Assembly: GCF_018343515.1 (NCBI RefSeq)
Contig: NZ_JAGYPD010000007.1
Span: forward strand, 248,001-312,000
Reading direction: 5' to 3'
Length of the DNA stretch: 64,000 bases
From: Bacillus sp. FJAT-50079
GTDB lineage: Bacteria > Bacillota > Bacilli > Bacillales > Bacillaceae_C
This document shows, in pieces, positions 9,682 to 18,083 of the stretch. The notes under the pieces were generated by a model that was not told where the DNA came from, did not search any database, and saw only the letters and a program-made list of their open reading frames with translations. The position numbers were made by a program, and so were the translations under genes. Within the stretch, counting starts at the first letter, position 1; every line of letters begins with the position of its first letter.

Positions 9682-10335
9682 TTGCAAAATCAGCAGGGGC
9701 CGATGCATGAAAACATGCAAACAGGGAAGGTCAGTCAGCAATTTAACCATGGTGGGCATGAAATGTTCGATGTGCATGAAGTGTTGTCGGGAACAATCGG
9801 CACATTGGATCTGTATACACTTTTGCGCCCACATGTACAAGACCAAGAATTACTAAGCATTCTTGATCGACAATACCAATTTATTCAAGGCGAATACAAT
9901 ACGACAGTTGATTGTTTTAAATCGGGCCAAGATCCCGCTGTACCAACGCAAAGCTATAAAATGACCCAAGGGAATGATTTTGTATACGGGTTAAAACCAT
10001 CCCAACCGAAAAAGCCGATTCAATCAACAAATGAGTTGAATGATGGCTGTATTTCCGGATTAATGCTTGGGTCGGTAAAAGCCTCGGCTTCAGCAAAAAC
10101 GATGGCTGCACTTGAGGTAACAAACCCAGTCGTGCGCCGCGTGCTTGCTGATTCTGTACCAAACTGCATTGAAATGGCATATGAGCTGTCGATTTATCAG
10201 AACAAGCATCATTATTATCAAGTCCCACAACTTACACAGCAGGACATGCAGCAAATGCTCAATTCATTTGCGCCAGCACAAGTACAACCCCAAAATATGC
10301 AAATGAACGCGCAAAACCCGAATATGCCACATTAA
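9682..10335 (+). CDS. CotF-family spore coat protein, YhcQ-like
   Basis: A 217-residue protein with a coat-F domain (roughly residues 25-185), containing HEMFDVHEVLSGTIG, LLSILDRQYQFIQGEYN and VRRVLADSVPNCIEMAYELSIYQNKHHYYQVP. The ends are rich in Gln, Asn, Met and His and look disordered (QPQNMQMNAQNPNMPH at the tail), which is common in coat-associated proteins. AAGGGAGG precedes the TTG start by 7 nt. It is probably made late in sporulation, but no sporulation promoter is convincing here. The layout matches B. subtilis YhcQ. Confidence 0.82.
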   Translation: MQNQQGPMHENMQTGKVSQQFNHGGHEMFDVHEVLSGTIGTLDLYTLLRPHVQDQELLSILDRQYQFIQGEYNTTVDCFKSGQDPAVPTQSYKMTQGNDFVYGLKPSQPKKPIQSTNELNDGCISGLMLGSVKASASAKTMAALEVTNPVVRRVLADSVPNCIEMAYELSIYQNKHHYYQVPQLTQQDMQQMLNSFAPAQVQPQNMQMNAQNPNMPH

Positions 10336-10348
10336 TAAATGAAACAGG

Positions 10349-10375
10349 GGCCGCACATGTATAGTGCGGCTTTTT
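10349..10375 (+). terminator. Terminator after the CotF-like gene
   Basis: GCCGCAC pairs with GTGCGGC around ATGTATA, followed by TTTTT. Confidence 0.88.
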
Positions 10376-10460
10376 ATATTTTTAAGGGAGATAAGCATTG
10401 TTTTGTTTTTAGGGAAGCGGGTAAATTAGATGAAATAACGCTCTGAAGGAGGAAAATACA

Positions 10461-10724
10461 ATGAGTATCATTTGGACCTTGTTCATAGGAGGTATTATCG
10501 GTTGGTTCGCCGGACTGCTTATTGGACGTGATGTGCCTGGAGGAATTATTGGAAATATTATATCCGGAATTATCGGTTCTTGGTTAGGAACTTTAATTCT
10601 TGGTACATGGGGACCAGAAGTTGCTGGATTTGCAATTATTCCTGCAATTCTTGGAGCTATCGTTGTGGTTCTTATTCTTAATGCAATCTTACGTGGGACA
10701 AGAAAGCTTAATAGAAAGTTATAA
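10461..10724 (+). CDS. GlsB/YeaQ/YmgE-family stress membrane protein
   Basis: An 87-residue hydrophobic, glycine-rich protein with three membrane helices. The family pattern WFAGLLIGRDVPGGIIGNII and the GSWLGTLILGTW segment are plain. Such proteins are linked to general stress responses; the exact role is unknown, and the old name transglycosylase-associated protein has no clear biochemical basis. GAAGGAGG lies just upstream of the ATG. It is monocistronic. Confidence 0.85.
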   Translation: MSIIWTLFIGGIIGWFAGLLIGRDVPGGIIGNIISGIIGSWLGTLILGTWGPEVAGFAIIPAILGAIVVVLILNAILRGTRKLNRKL

Positions 10725-10804
10725 AATAAGCAGCTATATTATAATGGAGTATTTTTAATTTAGCTTCGTCCTACTAGTTGTAAGAAGGAACGAGGCGAAA
10801 TAAT

Positions 10805-11319
10805 ATGAAGCGAAACCATACGATGATGCAATTTTTTGAATGGCATGTAGAAGCTGATGGCTCTCATTGGAATCGTTTAAAAGAACTTGCACAGGAGCTG
10901 AAAAACAGAGGGATTGATTCAGTGTGGATTCCACCTGTCACAAAAGGTACATCTCGAAAAGATACAGGATATGCTGTCTATGATTTATATGATGTGGGAG
11001 AATTTAACCAAAAGGGGACGGTCCGCACAAAATACGGGACAAAAGAGGAATTGCTTGATGCAATTAAAGCGTATCAAGATCACGGCATTAATGTTTATGT
11101 AGATATTGTTATGAATCATAAAGCAGGAGCAGATGAAACAGACGTTTTTCAAGTAGTGGAAGTAGATCCACAGAAATTGAAGAAGATGGATTTGCAACCT
11201 TTCCTGTTAACGGAGGCAGTGTATCGGTATGGGCACTTCCGGAAGAAGACGTAAAGGCAAGACTCATTTGCCGATTTTTTAACCTATTAGCTTTAGAACG
11301 TCTTCTTTGGAAGTTGTAA
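10805..11319 (+). pseudogene. Cytoplasmic-type alpha-amylase, large internal deletion and frameshift
   Basis: The first 115 or so residues are a normal GH13 alpha-amylase N terminus: MMQFFEWHVEADGSHW, IDSVWIPPVTKGTS, GYAVYDLYDVGEF and VYVDIVMNHKAGADET (conserved region I). At about 11165-11175 the sequence jumps to the extreme C terminus, readable in another frame as GFATFPVNGGSVSVWALPEED and ending at a TAA near 11319. The catalytic Asp/Glu regions and roughly two thirds of the gene are missing. The original frame stops at 11254 with an unrelated tail, so the product should be inactive. No insertion element marks the junction. Confidence 0.88.
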
Positions 11320-11367
11320 GTGAGATGTTTGCAAGAGATCCCCCATCAGATTTAACCTTTGGTGTTA

Positions 11368-11619
11368 TCAAAAGTCTGCGAGGACTTCCACTGCTTGGTC
11401 TGCATCAATTCCTTCTAAGATAAGCACAAAAGAATCTCCCTTTCTTAACGTTAAGAAAAAAGAAACGAGTGATACTAACGTTTTTCCTTTTGTGAACAAC
11501 CCATTTTTACATAAAAATAGATTCGATTGATAGGATTTCACTTTATTGAAAAGTTGATAAACTTTTTCAAGGTTAATAGGTTCTTTATATGTAAATGATT
11601 TTGACTGAATAACTTTCAT
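11368..11619 (-). CDS. HPr-fold protein lacking the active-site histidine
   Basis: An 83-residue protein with the HPr/Crh length and secondary-structure pattern: an N-terminal strand, a helix around NLEKVYQLFNKVKSY, a second helix KGKTLVSLVSFFLTL, then RKGDSFVLILEGIDADQAVEVLADF. The last part closely parallels the HPr C terminus (KKGD..TL..EG.D.EEA). No histidine lies where HPr has His15, so PTS phosphotransfer is unlikely. Ser50 or Ser53 sits near the regulatory Ser46 position. AAGGAG precedes the ATG. The function is unknown; a Crh-like regulatory role is one option. Confidence 0.65.
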   Translation of the reverse strand: MKVIQSKSFTYKEPINLEKVYQLFNKVKSYQSNLFLCKNGLFTKGKTLVSLVSFFLTLRKGDSFVLILEGIDADQAVEVLADF

Positions 11620-11687
11620 TATTGGCGGGCTCCTTTCTGTATGTACGGTAATGCTTTACCCCTAAACCCAATTTTATAAACTTAATA

Positions 11688-11726
11688 TAAAAGGCATTGG
11701 GAAGTAGGAATTCCCAATGCCTTTTC
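11688..11726. terminator. Strong hairpin between the HPr-like gene and mhqD
   Basis: AAAAGGCATTGGGAA pairs with TTCCCAATGCCTTTT, flanked by an A run and a T run, so it could terminate in either direction. Confidence 0.7.
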
Positions 11727-11737
11727 TCGATTAATAC

Positions 11738-11764
11738 CCAAAAAAGCCACCTATTCTGGTAGCT
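11738..11764 (-). terminator. Terminator of mhqD
   Basis: On the minus strand AGCTACC pairs with GGTGGCT, followed by TTTTT. It begins about 10 bases after the mhqD stop. Confidence 0.75.
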
Positions 11765-11773
11765 TTCCGTTCG

Positions 11774-12379
11774 TTAATAGTTTAATTTAAACCATTCTGC
11801 TGCTTTTTCCACTTCACCGATCGTCAACTGGTGACCATGATACTCCCAATGAAGTTGAACTTCGGCACCTGCTCCTTGCAACAATACTTGCAATTCTTCC
11901 GATTCTTCTGGTGGACACATTGGATCATTTTTTCCAGCACCAATAAAGACCGATGTACCAGTTAAATCAGGTAAATCAATTCCTCTTCTTGGTACCATCG
12001 GATGAAAAAGAATCGCTCCCTTTAAGCTATTTTGAAAGTGGAAGAGCATGCTAGCAGCGATATTTGCTCCATTAGAGTAGCCAACCGCAACGACATTGTC
12101 GCGATCAAATCCGTATTCTTGCGCACTATCATCTAAAAATTGCTTTAATTCCTCTGTGCGGAAGATCAAATCTTCTTCATCGAAAACTCCCTCAGCTAAT
12201 CTGCGGAAAAAGCGCGGCATGCCGGACTCCAATACATTTCCTCTTACACTTAAAATGGAAGAGTTCGCTGAGATCATTTTGCCGATCCCGATTAAATCTT
12301 GCTCTGTTCCGCCTGTACCGTGTAGAAGAAGTAGGGTAGGGGCATTTTTGTCTTGACCTTCTTGAAAGATATGGTTCAA
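11774..12379 (-). CDS. mhqD: Carboxylesterase/hydrolase, MhqD-like
   Basis: A 201-residue alpha/beta hydrolase. The nucleophile motif GYSNGANIA, the acid in GAGKNDPMCPP and the histidine in YHGHQLT form a complete Ser-Asp-His triad; LLLLHGTGGTEQDL supplies the oxyanion region. It strongly resembles B. subtilis MhqD, including MPRFFRRLAEGVFDEEDLIFRT, part of the hydroquinone/quinone response. The start is the TTG at 12379: GGAGG lies 8 nt upstream, and a longer frame would begin inside that ribosome site. In B. subtilis mhqE precedes mhqD; here only an mhqE-like remnant is found upstream. Confidence 0.85.
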   Translation of the reverse strand: MNHIFQEGQDKNAPTLLLLHGTGGTEQDLIGIGKMISANSSILSVRGNVLESGMPRFFRRLAEGVFDEEDLIFRTEELKQFLDDSAQEYGFDRDNVVAVGYSNGANIAASMLFHFQNSLKGAILFHPMVPRRGIDLPDLTGTSVFIGAGKNDPMCPPEESEELQVLLQGAGAEVQLHWEYHGHQLTIGEVEKAAEWFKLNY

Positions 12380-12434
12380 AATAAAAACCTCCAATTAATT
12401 TGTGTATAAATTGAAATAAATACATACATAAAAT

Positions 12435-12540
12435 GCGGAAAGTAACACCGTAGACTTTCATTCTAGGCGGACGCTGGGGGCGCTGAGCCCCCGGGAGTCG
12501 TTGCCACTCACTCTGATCAACTAGGTATGAAATGATCATA
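12435..12540. repeat. GC-rich dispersed intergenic repeat, partial copy
   Basis: GACTTTCATTCTAGGCGGACGCT followed by a GGGGCG/GCCCCC palindrome matches, with decay, the ends of the elements at 5572-5765 and 56725-56890. It lies between mhqD and the dioxygenase remnant and may be linked to the breakdown of that operon. Confidence 0.5.
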
Positions 12541-12551
12541 TTAATTTCAAC

Positions 12552-12750
12552 TTATATAGTTAATGGACTTAAACGAGCTTCGATTTGTTCGTGCTTTGCT
12601 TCTAGAAAAGTGGATGGGCGAGTGATTCAGCTAGCTGATCAATACGTCCGTCCATATTAAATCTTAGCCCGTCTGTCGCTAGCTCAAATAGAATTCCATT
12701 TGGTTTTCTAAAGTGAGAATTATGTCTTGAATTCAGGATAATTGTACAGT
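12552..12750 (-). pseudogene. C-terminal remnant of an MhqE/MhqO-like ring-cleaving dioxygenase
   Basis: Read on the minus strand this stretch encodes HFRKPNGILFELATDG and then GRIDQLAESLAHPLF. After a one-base frameshift near 12605 it continues as FLEAKHEQIEARLSPLTI and a stop at 12552. This is the typical C terminus of MhqO/MhqE-type VOC dioxygenases (FREPNGILFE-ATD, then REQIEA-LP). No start or N-terminal half remains. The position just upstream of mhqD matches the mhqED order of B. subtilis. The upstream boundary is uncertain. Confidence 0.65.
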
Positions 12751-12792
12751 TTTTTTAATCCGTTGTCAAATGGAGATGATTTTCTATTAATA

Positions 12793-13023
12793 GAGGCTGG
12801 GACAAAAGCATTTTATCAAACCCAAATACGAACGATAGCAACTGCAAATAACTCGCTCGGAAATATACTTCGCTTTCGGTGGGCGGCTGGTGAGTCTCCT
12901 CGTGCTATGCACGCGGGGTCTCACCGATGCCTTTCCTCCCGCAAGAGTCTACGTATATTTCCTACGCTAATGTAATGAACTGTTCTCCTATGGACTTGAT
13001 TACTTTAGATATGTCCCAGCCTC
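12793..13023. mobile_element. MITE-like element, 231 bp with 12-bp terminal inverted repeats
   Basis: The element begins with GAGGCTGGGACA (12793-12804) and ends with its exact reverse complement TGTCCCAGCCTC (13012-13023). Inside is GC-rich sequence without a credible gene, including CTCGCTCGGAAATATACTTCG near the left and a CGTATATTTCC stretch near the right that echoes it in reverse. It abuts the 3' end of the SleL-like gene. A non-autonomous element moved by a transposase in trans, or an intergenic repeat unit, is the likely explanation. Confidence 0.65.
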
Positions 13024-13027
13024 ATGA

Positions 13028-14434
13028 TCAGAGTTTTCTTATATGAAAATTATCTTCGAGTAAAACCCAGTTTTGCGGGAATGGATAGCCAAGCACCCAG
13101 TAACTAATGCCTTGTAACTGATAATCCTTCACTAATTGAAACTTTGCTTGGGCACTGCGAGCATCTTCAAACCACACTTCATGGCGGCGACCTTGTTCGT
13201 CTGTATAATGATAGAACGGTGTTTGTGTCACTGGGTCGTATTGAATTTCAACCTGATATTTAGTTGCCCGTCTAATCGCTTCTTGCATATCAAAAGTTTC
13301 TGCCTCCATTCCTTGGACGTGGGGGAGAACCCAATCTCTTGCATAAAGTTGAAAACCCATGAAGATCTTATTTCGCGGTATGACTGTTACCGCATAATCG
13401 AGTACACGCTTTATCTGATTAAGTGGCGAAATTGCTTGAGGAGGTCCGAGACGATAACCCCATTCATAGGTCATTAATATAACGAAATCGACAATTCGTC
13501 CATGTGCTGCATAATCAATTGCCTCATATAAAAGCCCTTTTTGTTCAGAGCTCGTCTTAGGTGCAACAGCCGTTGATACGGTATAGCCAAGTGGGTGGAG
13601 ACGGTTCACCGTTCGCTGTAAAAATTGATTATAGAGCTCTCGGTCCGTTTGCCGCACATTTTCAAAATCGATATTTAATCCGCGATAGCCTTTTGCTTTC
13701 ATTGTATTGACGATATTCGTAAGCAATCGATCCTGTAACTCGGTACTAGCAAGAATCGTATGTGCGAGCTGTGTTCCAGGCTCTGTTGCACTAAAGTTTG
13801 TAAGAGCCATAAGAGGGACAATGTTCATTTCCTTTGCCGTTTGAAGAATTGCGGCATCGTTAAGCGAGGTCAGTCCACCATCTTCCTTCATTGAATAAAC
13901 AAAGGGGGATATATACGTTAACTGACGGCCAACCTCGCGAACTTCTTCGGCTCCAACCTCGCCCATATTCATGACATAGGCGTTTACATCAATGGTTGTC
14001 TTAGCGAAGGGGATTGTGAGAACAGTCCCGATAAAAAGATTCGGTTGTTGCAGATTGTTGGCTGCCATGATCGCTTGTACAGTGACACCATAATATTGTG
14101 CAATTTGTCCGAGTGTTTCACCTGCTTGAACCGTATGAATTCTTGGAGGAATAATTAACACAGTTCCGATATTTAGACTGGAAGGATTGGTAAGTTGATT
14201 TGCTTGAATGATCGCTTGCACAGGAACACGATACATTTGGGCAATTTGCCATAATGTCTCCCCGCGCCGAACGATGTGCTCAATGGCAGCAATCGGTATG
14301 ACGAGGGATTGGCCGATAAGCAATTGATTTGGGTTTGGCAACTGATTCACGTTCATAAGTTGTTGGGTTGTTATGCCATACCGATGGGCAATATTCCATA
14401 GTGTTTCCCCGCGGCTAATAACATGAATGATCAT
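13028..14434 (-). CDS. LysM/GH18 spore cortex-lytic enzyme, SleL/YaaH-like
   Basis: A 468-residue protein with three LysM peptidoglycan-binding domains (about residues 2-47, 52-96 and 99-143) and a GH18 glycoside hydrolase domain (150-468). The catalytic DxE is in GLNIDFENV (Asp256, Glu258). This is the architecture of SleL/YaaH and YdhD, spore N-acetylglucosaminidases that degrade cortex fragments during germination. SleL usually has two LysM units, so one is extra here. No signal peptide is present, as in YaaH. It is monocistronic with TTAGGAG upstream of the ATG. Confidence 0.88.
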   Translation of the reverse strand: MIIHVISRGETLWNIAHRYGITTQQLMNVNQLPNPNQLLIGQSLVIPIAAIEHIVRRGETLWQIAQMYRVPVQAIIQANQLTNPSSLNIGTVLIIPPRIHTVQAGETLGQIAQYYGVTVQAIMAANNLQQPNLFIGTVLTIPFAKTTIDVNAYVMNMGEVGAEEVREVGRQLTYISPFVYSMKEDGGLTSLNDAAILQTAKEMNIVPLMALTNFSATEPGTQLAHTILASTELQDRLLTNIVNTMKAKGYRGLNIDFENVRQTDRELYNQFLQRTVNRLHPLGYTVSTAVAPKTSSEQKGLLYEAIDYAAHGRIVDFVILMTYEWGYRLGPPQAISPLNQIKRVLDYAVTVIPRNKIFMGFQLYARDWVLPHVQGMEAETFDMQEAIRRATKYQVEIQYDPVTQTPFYHYTDEQGRRHEVWFEDARSAQAKFQLVKDYQLQGISYWVLGYPFPQNWVLLEDNFHIRKL

Positions 14435-14505
14435 AAGGAATCACTCCTAATTTTGGTCATGTAACTACTATATGCGCGGGGAAACGATGAAAGACTTATG
14501 ACCTT

Positions 14506-15276
14506 CTATGAATGGATTGATGAGAGTGCTTGAATGGCAATGCCGTTCGCTTTAAATGTATCATTGATGATCTTTGCGAAGGTTAAAGCATGTTTGCCAT
14601 CGCCGTGAATGCAAATCGTATCGACATGGATCGTAATATCACTGCCATTTACCGTTGTAACAAGCTGGTCTTTAACCATTTTAAGCGCTTGTGCAATCGC
14701 ATCATCAGCCTGATTGAGTACCGCATTTCCGTCTTGGCGTGACGTCAATGTACCGTCGTTTTGATAGGTGCGGTCAGCAAAGGCTTCATTTGCGGTTTGT
14801 AATCCTAGTTTATTCCCAGCTTGAATCAGCTCACTTCCAGCAAGGCCATATAAAATCATTTCCGGATTTAACTGATAGATTGCTTCGGCAATCGCCTCAG
14901 CTATTGCAGGTTCAACGGCTGCCATATTATATAATGCACCGTGCGGTTTCACATGGGTAAGCCGACTACCGTTCGCCACAGCAAATGCATGTAATGCTCC
15001 AACCTGATATAACATAAGCTCATATGTTTCACGAGGGGAGATGTCCATTTTACGTCTGCCAAAACCTTGTAAATCAGGGAGAGATGGGTGGGCACCGATA
15101 TTTACATGATGCTCGATTGCAAGGCGAACAGTACGATTGATGATTGTAGGGTCCCCTGCATGAAAACCACATGCGATATTCGCAGAAGTAATATAGCGCA
15201 TTAATTCGTTATCATGTCCGAATGAATAGGGGCCGAAGCCTTCTCCCATATCACAGTTTAAATCAATTCGTTTCAT
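14506..15276 (-). CDS. pxpA: 5-oxoprolinase subunit PxpA (LamB/YcsF family)
   Basis: A 256-residue protein with the family opening RIDLNCDMGEGFGPY and the HPSLPDLQGFGRR, HVKPHGALYN and ICIHGDG motifs. PxpA works with PxpB and PxpC to cleave 5-oxoproline to glutamate at the cost of ATP, removing damaged or cyclised glutamine/glutamate. It is the third gene of pxpB-pxpC-pxpA and overlaps pxpC by 14 bp, which implies coupled translation. Confidence 0.92.
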   Translation of the reverse strand: MKRIDLNCDMGEGFGPYSFGHDNELMRYITSANIACGFHAGDPTIINRTVRLAIEHHVNIGAHPSLPDLQGFGRRKMDISPRETYELMLYQVGALHAFAVANGSRLTHVKPHGALYNMAAVEPAIAEAIAEAIYQLNPEMILYGLAGSELIQAGNKLGLQTANEAFADRTYQNDGTLTSRQDGNAVLNQADDAIAQALKMVKDQLVTTVNGSDITIHVDTICIHGDGKHALTFAKIINDTFKANGIAIQALSSIHS

Positions 15277-16240
15277 TTGCTAAATCCCTCCATTTTAAGG
15301 CGCATGCTGTTTTTACTTTCAGTAGTAAGCGATGATCAGCTAGTAATATATTTTGCGCTTCCTCCAGTGATATTTCTTGGAATTGAACTTGATCACCTGG
15401 TCGCATTTGACTAAGCCTATTTAAATCATGCTGAATGACCTCGCCAATTTTCGGATATCCCCCAGTTGGCTGGCGATCTGCCATTAGTATAATCGGCTGA
15501 CCATTTGGCGGGATTTGGATTGAGCCGAATGCTGTTCCTTCTGTGATCAATTGTCTGTTATGTTGGAAAGGGATTGGCCATCCTGATAAACGATAACCCA
15601 TCCGATTGGAAGCAGGGTCGATTGTATATTTTTCTTGGCAGAAAGATTGCCTTGCATCATTCGAAAACCAGTCTGCTTGTCTTCCTGTTATAAATCGAAT
15701 CGGCTTGCTATTGTCCCGAAAATATTTTTCTATTTGAAAGGAAGTTTTCCAAGGAGCAGGAGCAATTGTAGTGGAGCAATGAATCGGCAATCGGTCACCT
15801 GGAACAAGGGCTTGTCCGTTGTTCCCTCCAATTTTCGCCTGCACATATGTACTTCGACTATTGAACATCGTTGGAATGGCAAATCCCCCTTTTACAGCTA
15901 TGTAGCATCTTACTCCTTGTTTTGCTGCTCCAAAGGTTAATTGATCCCCTTTATACATTTGAATCGGTTTTCCATGTTTCAACGCATTTCCATTTAAACA
16001 TGCTCCCATCTCGGCACCAAATATGGAAATGACCGCATGCTGCTCACAAAGAAACGTCGCTCCAATCATGGTCATCTCAATAACTGCTTCCTGAGGGTCA
16101 TTGTGAAGAATGATATTGGCCAGTTGTGCAGCAAATCGATCCATCGCCCCACCAGCAGGGATGCCAAATGACTGTCCGCCAACTCTCCCTAAATCTTGAA
16201 TCGTCGTAAACATTCCGCCTTTCATTACTTTCAACGCCAT
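15263..16240 (-). CDS. pxpC: 5-oxoprolinase subunit PxpC (KipA, biotin-dependent carboxyltransferase-like)
   Basis: A 325-residue protein with GGMFTTIQDLGRVGGQSFGIPAGGAMD at the N terminus, SIFGAEM, and ILMADRQPTGGYPKIGEV in the C-terminal half, diagnostic for the KipA/PxpC family. The biotin-carboxylase-like name is historical; the role here is as a 5-oxoprolinase subunit. It overlaps pxpB by 10 bp and pxpA by 14 bp. Confidence 0.92.
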   Translation of the reverse strand: MALKVMKGGMFTTIQDLGRVGGQSFGIPAGGAMDRFAAQLANIILHNDPQEAVIEMTMIGATFLCEQHAVISIFGAEMGACLNGNALKHGKPIQMYKGDQLTFGAAKQGVRCYIAVKGGFAIPTMFNSRSTYVQAKIGGNNGQALVPGDRLPIHCSTTIAPAPWKTSFQIEKYFRDNSKPIRFITGRQADWFSNDARQSFCQEKYTIDPASNRMGYRLSGWPIPFQHNRQLITEGTAFGSIQIPPNGQPIILMADRQPTGGYPKIGEVIQHDLNRLSQMRPGDQVQFQEISLEEAQNILLADHRLLLKVKTACALKWRDLANETN

Positions 16241-16935
16241 GATTTTCCCTCCAACGAGTGAAACTCTTTTTTTGAAATAGGGGTGAATTGCACACGATTT
16301 CCTGGTTGTAATAACGCAGGAGGGTCATTGCTAATGTTAAATAAATCGATCGGTGTTCGCCCGATAATTTGCCAGCCGCCCGGACTTGCAAATGGGTATA
16401 TACCTGTCTGTTTCCCGGCAATACCGACCGAACCTTTAGAAATTTGCAAGCTTGGTATGTTTTTTCTTGGAGTGGCAATTGCTTCGTTCATTCCGCCTAA
16501 AAACGGAAAACCAGGGGCAAATCCAATAAAATAAACATGGTAAATTTGTTCACTATGTATGCTTATGACTTCGCTCTTTGTTAGGTGATGGGAATGAGCA
16601 ACGAATGCTAAGTCTGGAGAAAAGGGCTCTTCATAACAAACAGGTATCTCAATCGTTTGATCATGAACGGTTGTTAATGAATGAGTCGTCTGCAGCCTCT
16701 CTTTGATCTCTTCCTTTACTTTTTTATATGGGAACGGGCCGCCAACTTTAATTGGATCATAGAAAATAGTGAGCGTCGTATAGGCAGGAACGGCTTCTAG
16801 AAATCCAGAAAAAGGTTTCATCTCAATGACTTGTTTCCATACTAGTAGGCTATGATTTTTATTAAGCTCGATGTCTCCTCCTAAATCGATGACAATCGCT
16901 GAGTCGCCGAGCGGCGAAAAGATTTCATCCTTCAA
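16231..16935 (-). CDS. pxpB: 5-oxoprolinase subunit PxpB (KipI)
   Basis: A 234-residue KipI-family protein with FSPLGDSAIVIDLG near the start, FYDP, YFIGFAPGFPFLGG, and the C-terminal GGWQIIGRTPIDLFN. I chose the TTG at 16935: CGGAGGTG lies 6 nt upstream, while the earlier ATGs have no ribosome site. B. subtilis KipI also inhibits the sporulation kinase KinA; whether this protein does cannot be judged. It is the first gene of the pxp operon. Confidence 0.9.
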   Translation of the reverse strand: MKDEIFSPLGDSAIVIDLGGDIELNKNHSLLVWKQVIEMKPFSGFLEAVPAYTTLTIFYDPIKVGGPFPYKKVKEEIKERLQTTHSLTTVHDQTIEIPVCYEEPFSPDLAFVAHSHHLTKSEVISIHSEQIYHVYFIGFAPGFPFLGGMNEAIATPRKNIPSLQISKGSVGIAGKQTGIYPFASPGGWQIIGRTPIDLFNISNDPPALLQPGNRVQFTPISKKEFHSLEGKSWR

Positions 16936-16994
16936 AAGATCCACCTCCGTTCTCATCATTAGTTCGATCTTAGCATGTTATGAAAAAAAGCGGA

Positions 16995-17027
16995 ATGAAA
17001 AAAGAGGCCGTCTTGAGACGACCTCTA
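16995..17027 (-). terminator. Terminator of uppP
   Basis: On the minus strand AGAGGTCGTCT pairs with AGACGGCCTCT across a 2-nt loop (one G-U pair), followed by TTTTTT. It separates uppP from the pxp operon. Confidence 0.88.
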
Positions 17028-17033
17028 ATCGTA

Positions 17034-17897
17034 TTAGCGAATAGAGATATAGGCAATTCCAATGACGATTGCCAATATAATTCGATAAATAGCAAAAGGT
17101 AATAATTTGATCCGGCTAATTAATGCAAGGAAAAAGCGGATTGATAACCATGAGAATAAGAACGCGCTAATAAAACCAACCGCAAAAAACGGCAAGACGT
17201 CCACTGTTAAGACATCCATTTTCTTAATTAAGGATACGGCACTTGCACCAAACATGATCGGCACGGCCATAATAAAAGTGAAATCGGCTGCCGCTCGATA
17301 TTTTAGTCCCATTAACACCCCGCCAGAAATGGTAGCACCTGAGCGAGAAAAACCTGGCCATAATGCGATACATTGGAATAAACCAATTAAAAATGCTTGC
17401 TTATATGTAACGCCATCAAGAGAGGTTGCTTCATAATGGTAATGAGTCTCTTTCATCCGTTTTGTTTTCCAATCCGCCAAAATCATAAGAAACGAACCAG
17501 CTACTAATGCAACGAGCACCCATTCAACGGTAAAGAGATGCTTGTCAATAAAATCTTCAAACGTAAGACCGAGAATAGCAGCAGGCAATAACCCGACAAT
17601 AACATGGGTTAATTTTAAACGTTGATCAGAAGGAATAGTTTCCTTTCCTCTATTAACATTTACACCTACTAAACTCCAAAGACGAGACCAAAAGACGATA
17701 ACAACGGCCATGATCGATCCGAGCTGAATCACCACTTTAAACGTGTTAGCGATTTCGGGGGCTCCTAAAATTTCCACTGATTTTAACAACATATCATCAA
17801 CGATGATCATATGTCCTGTTGAGGAAACAGGAGCAAACTCCGTGAGCCCTTCTACGATACCTAGAATTAACGCAACGAATAAATCCCAAATATTCAT
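17034..17897 (-). CDS. uppP: Undecaprenyl-diphosphatase UppP/BacA
   Basis: A 287-residue polytopic membrane enzyme that dephosphorylates undecaprenyl diphosphate to recycle the peptidoglycan lipid carrier; overproduction gives bacitracin resistance. The two BacA signatures are intact: EGLTEFAPVSSTGHMII near the N terminus (catalytic Glu and Ser), and the WPGFSRSGATISGG loop in the second half. About eight membrane helices are visible. It is monocistronic on the minus strand. Confidence 0.94.
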   Translation of the reverse strand: MNIWDLFVALILGIVEGLTEFAPVSSTGHMIIVDDMLLKSVEILGAPEIANTFKVVIQLGSIMAVVIVFWSRLWSLVGVNVNRGKETIPSDQRLKLTHVIVGLLPAAILGLTFEDFIDKHLFTVEWVLVALVAGSFLMILADWKTKRMKETHYHYEATSLDGVTYKQAFLIGLFQCIALWPGFSRSGATISGGVLMGLKYRAAADFTFIMAVPIMFGASAVSLIKKMDVLTVDVLPFFAVGFISAFLFSWLSIRFFLALISRIKLLPFAIYRIILAIVIGIAYISIR

Positions 17898-18083
17898 TCT
17901 TTATTTCCTCACTTTCATTACAAAACCTAATTTTACCGTTTTACGATAGAAAAGAAAAGGGGAAATTTCAATTCTAGCATACATAAGGATAGACGTATCT
18001 TACTTCTATTGGGACTACAACCGTGAAAAAATGTTTTTCTTCTTTCTCTGGATTATATATTATGAAGCTAGGCAGAAATGTAG

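Noticed and set aside
12742-12975. 77-residue frame on the plus strand
   Set aside because: It lies mostly inside the MITE-like element and has no ribosome site or recognisable protein pattern.
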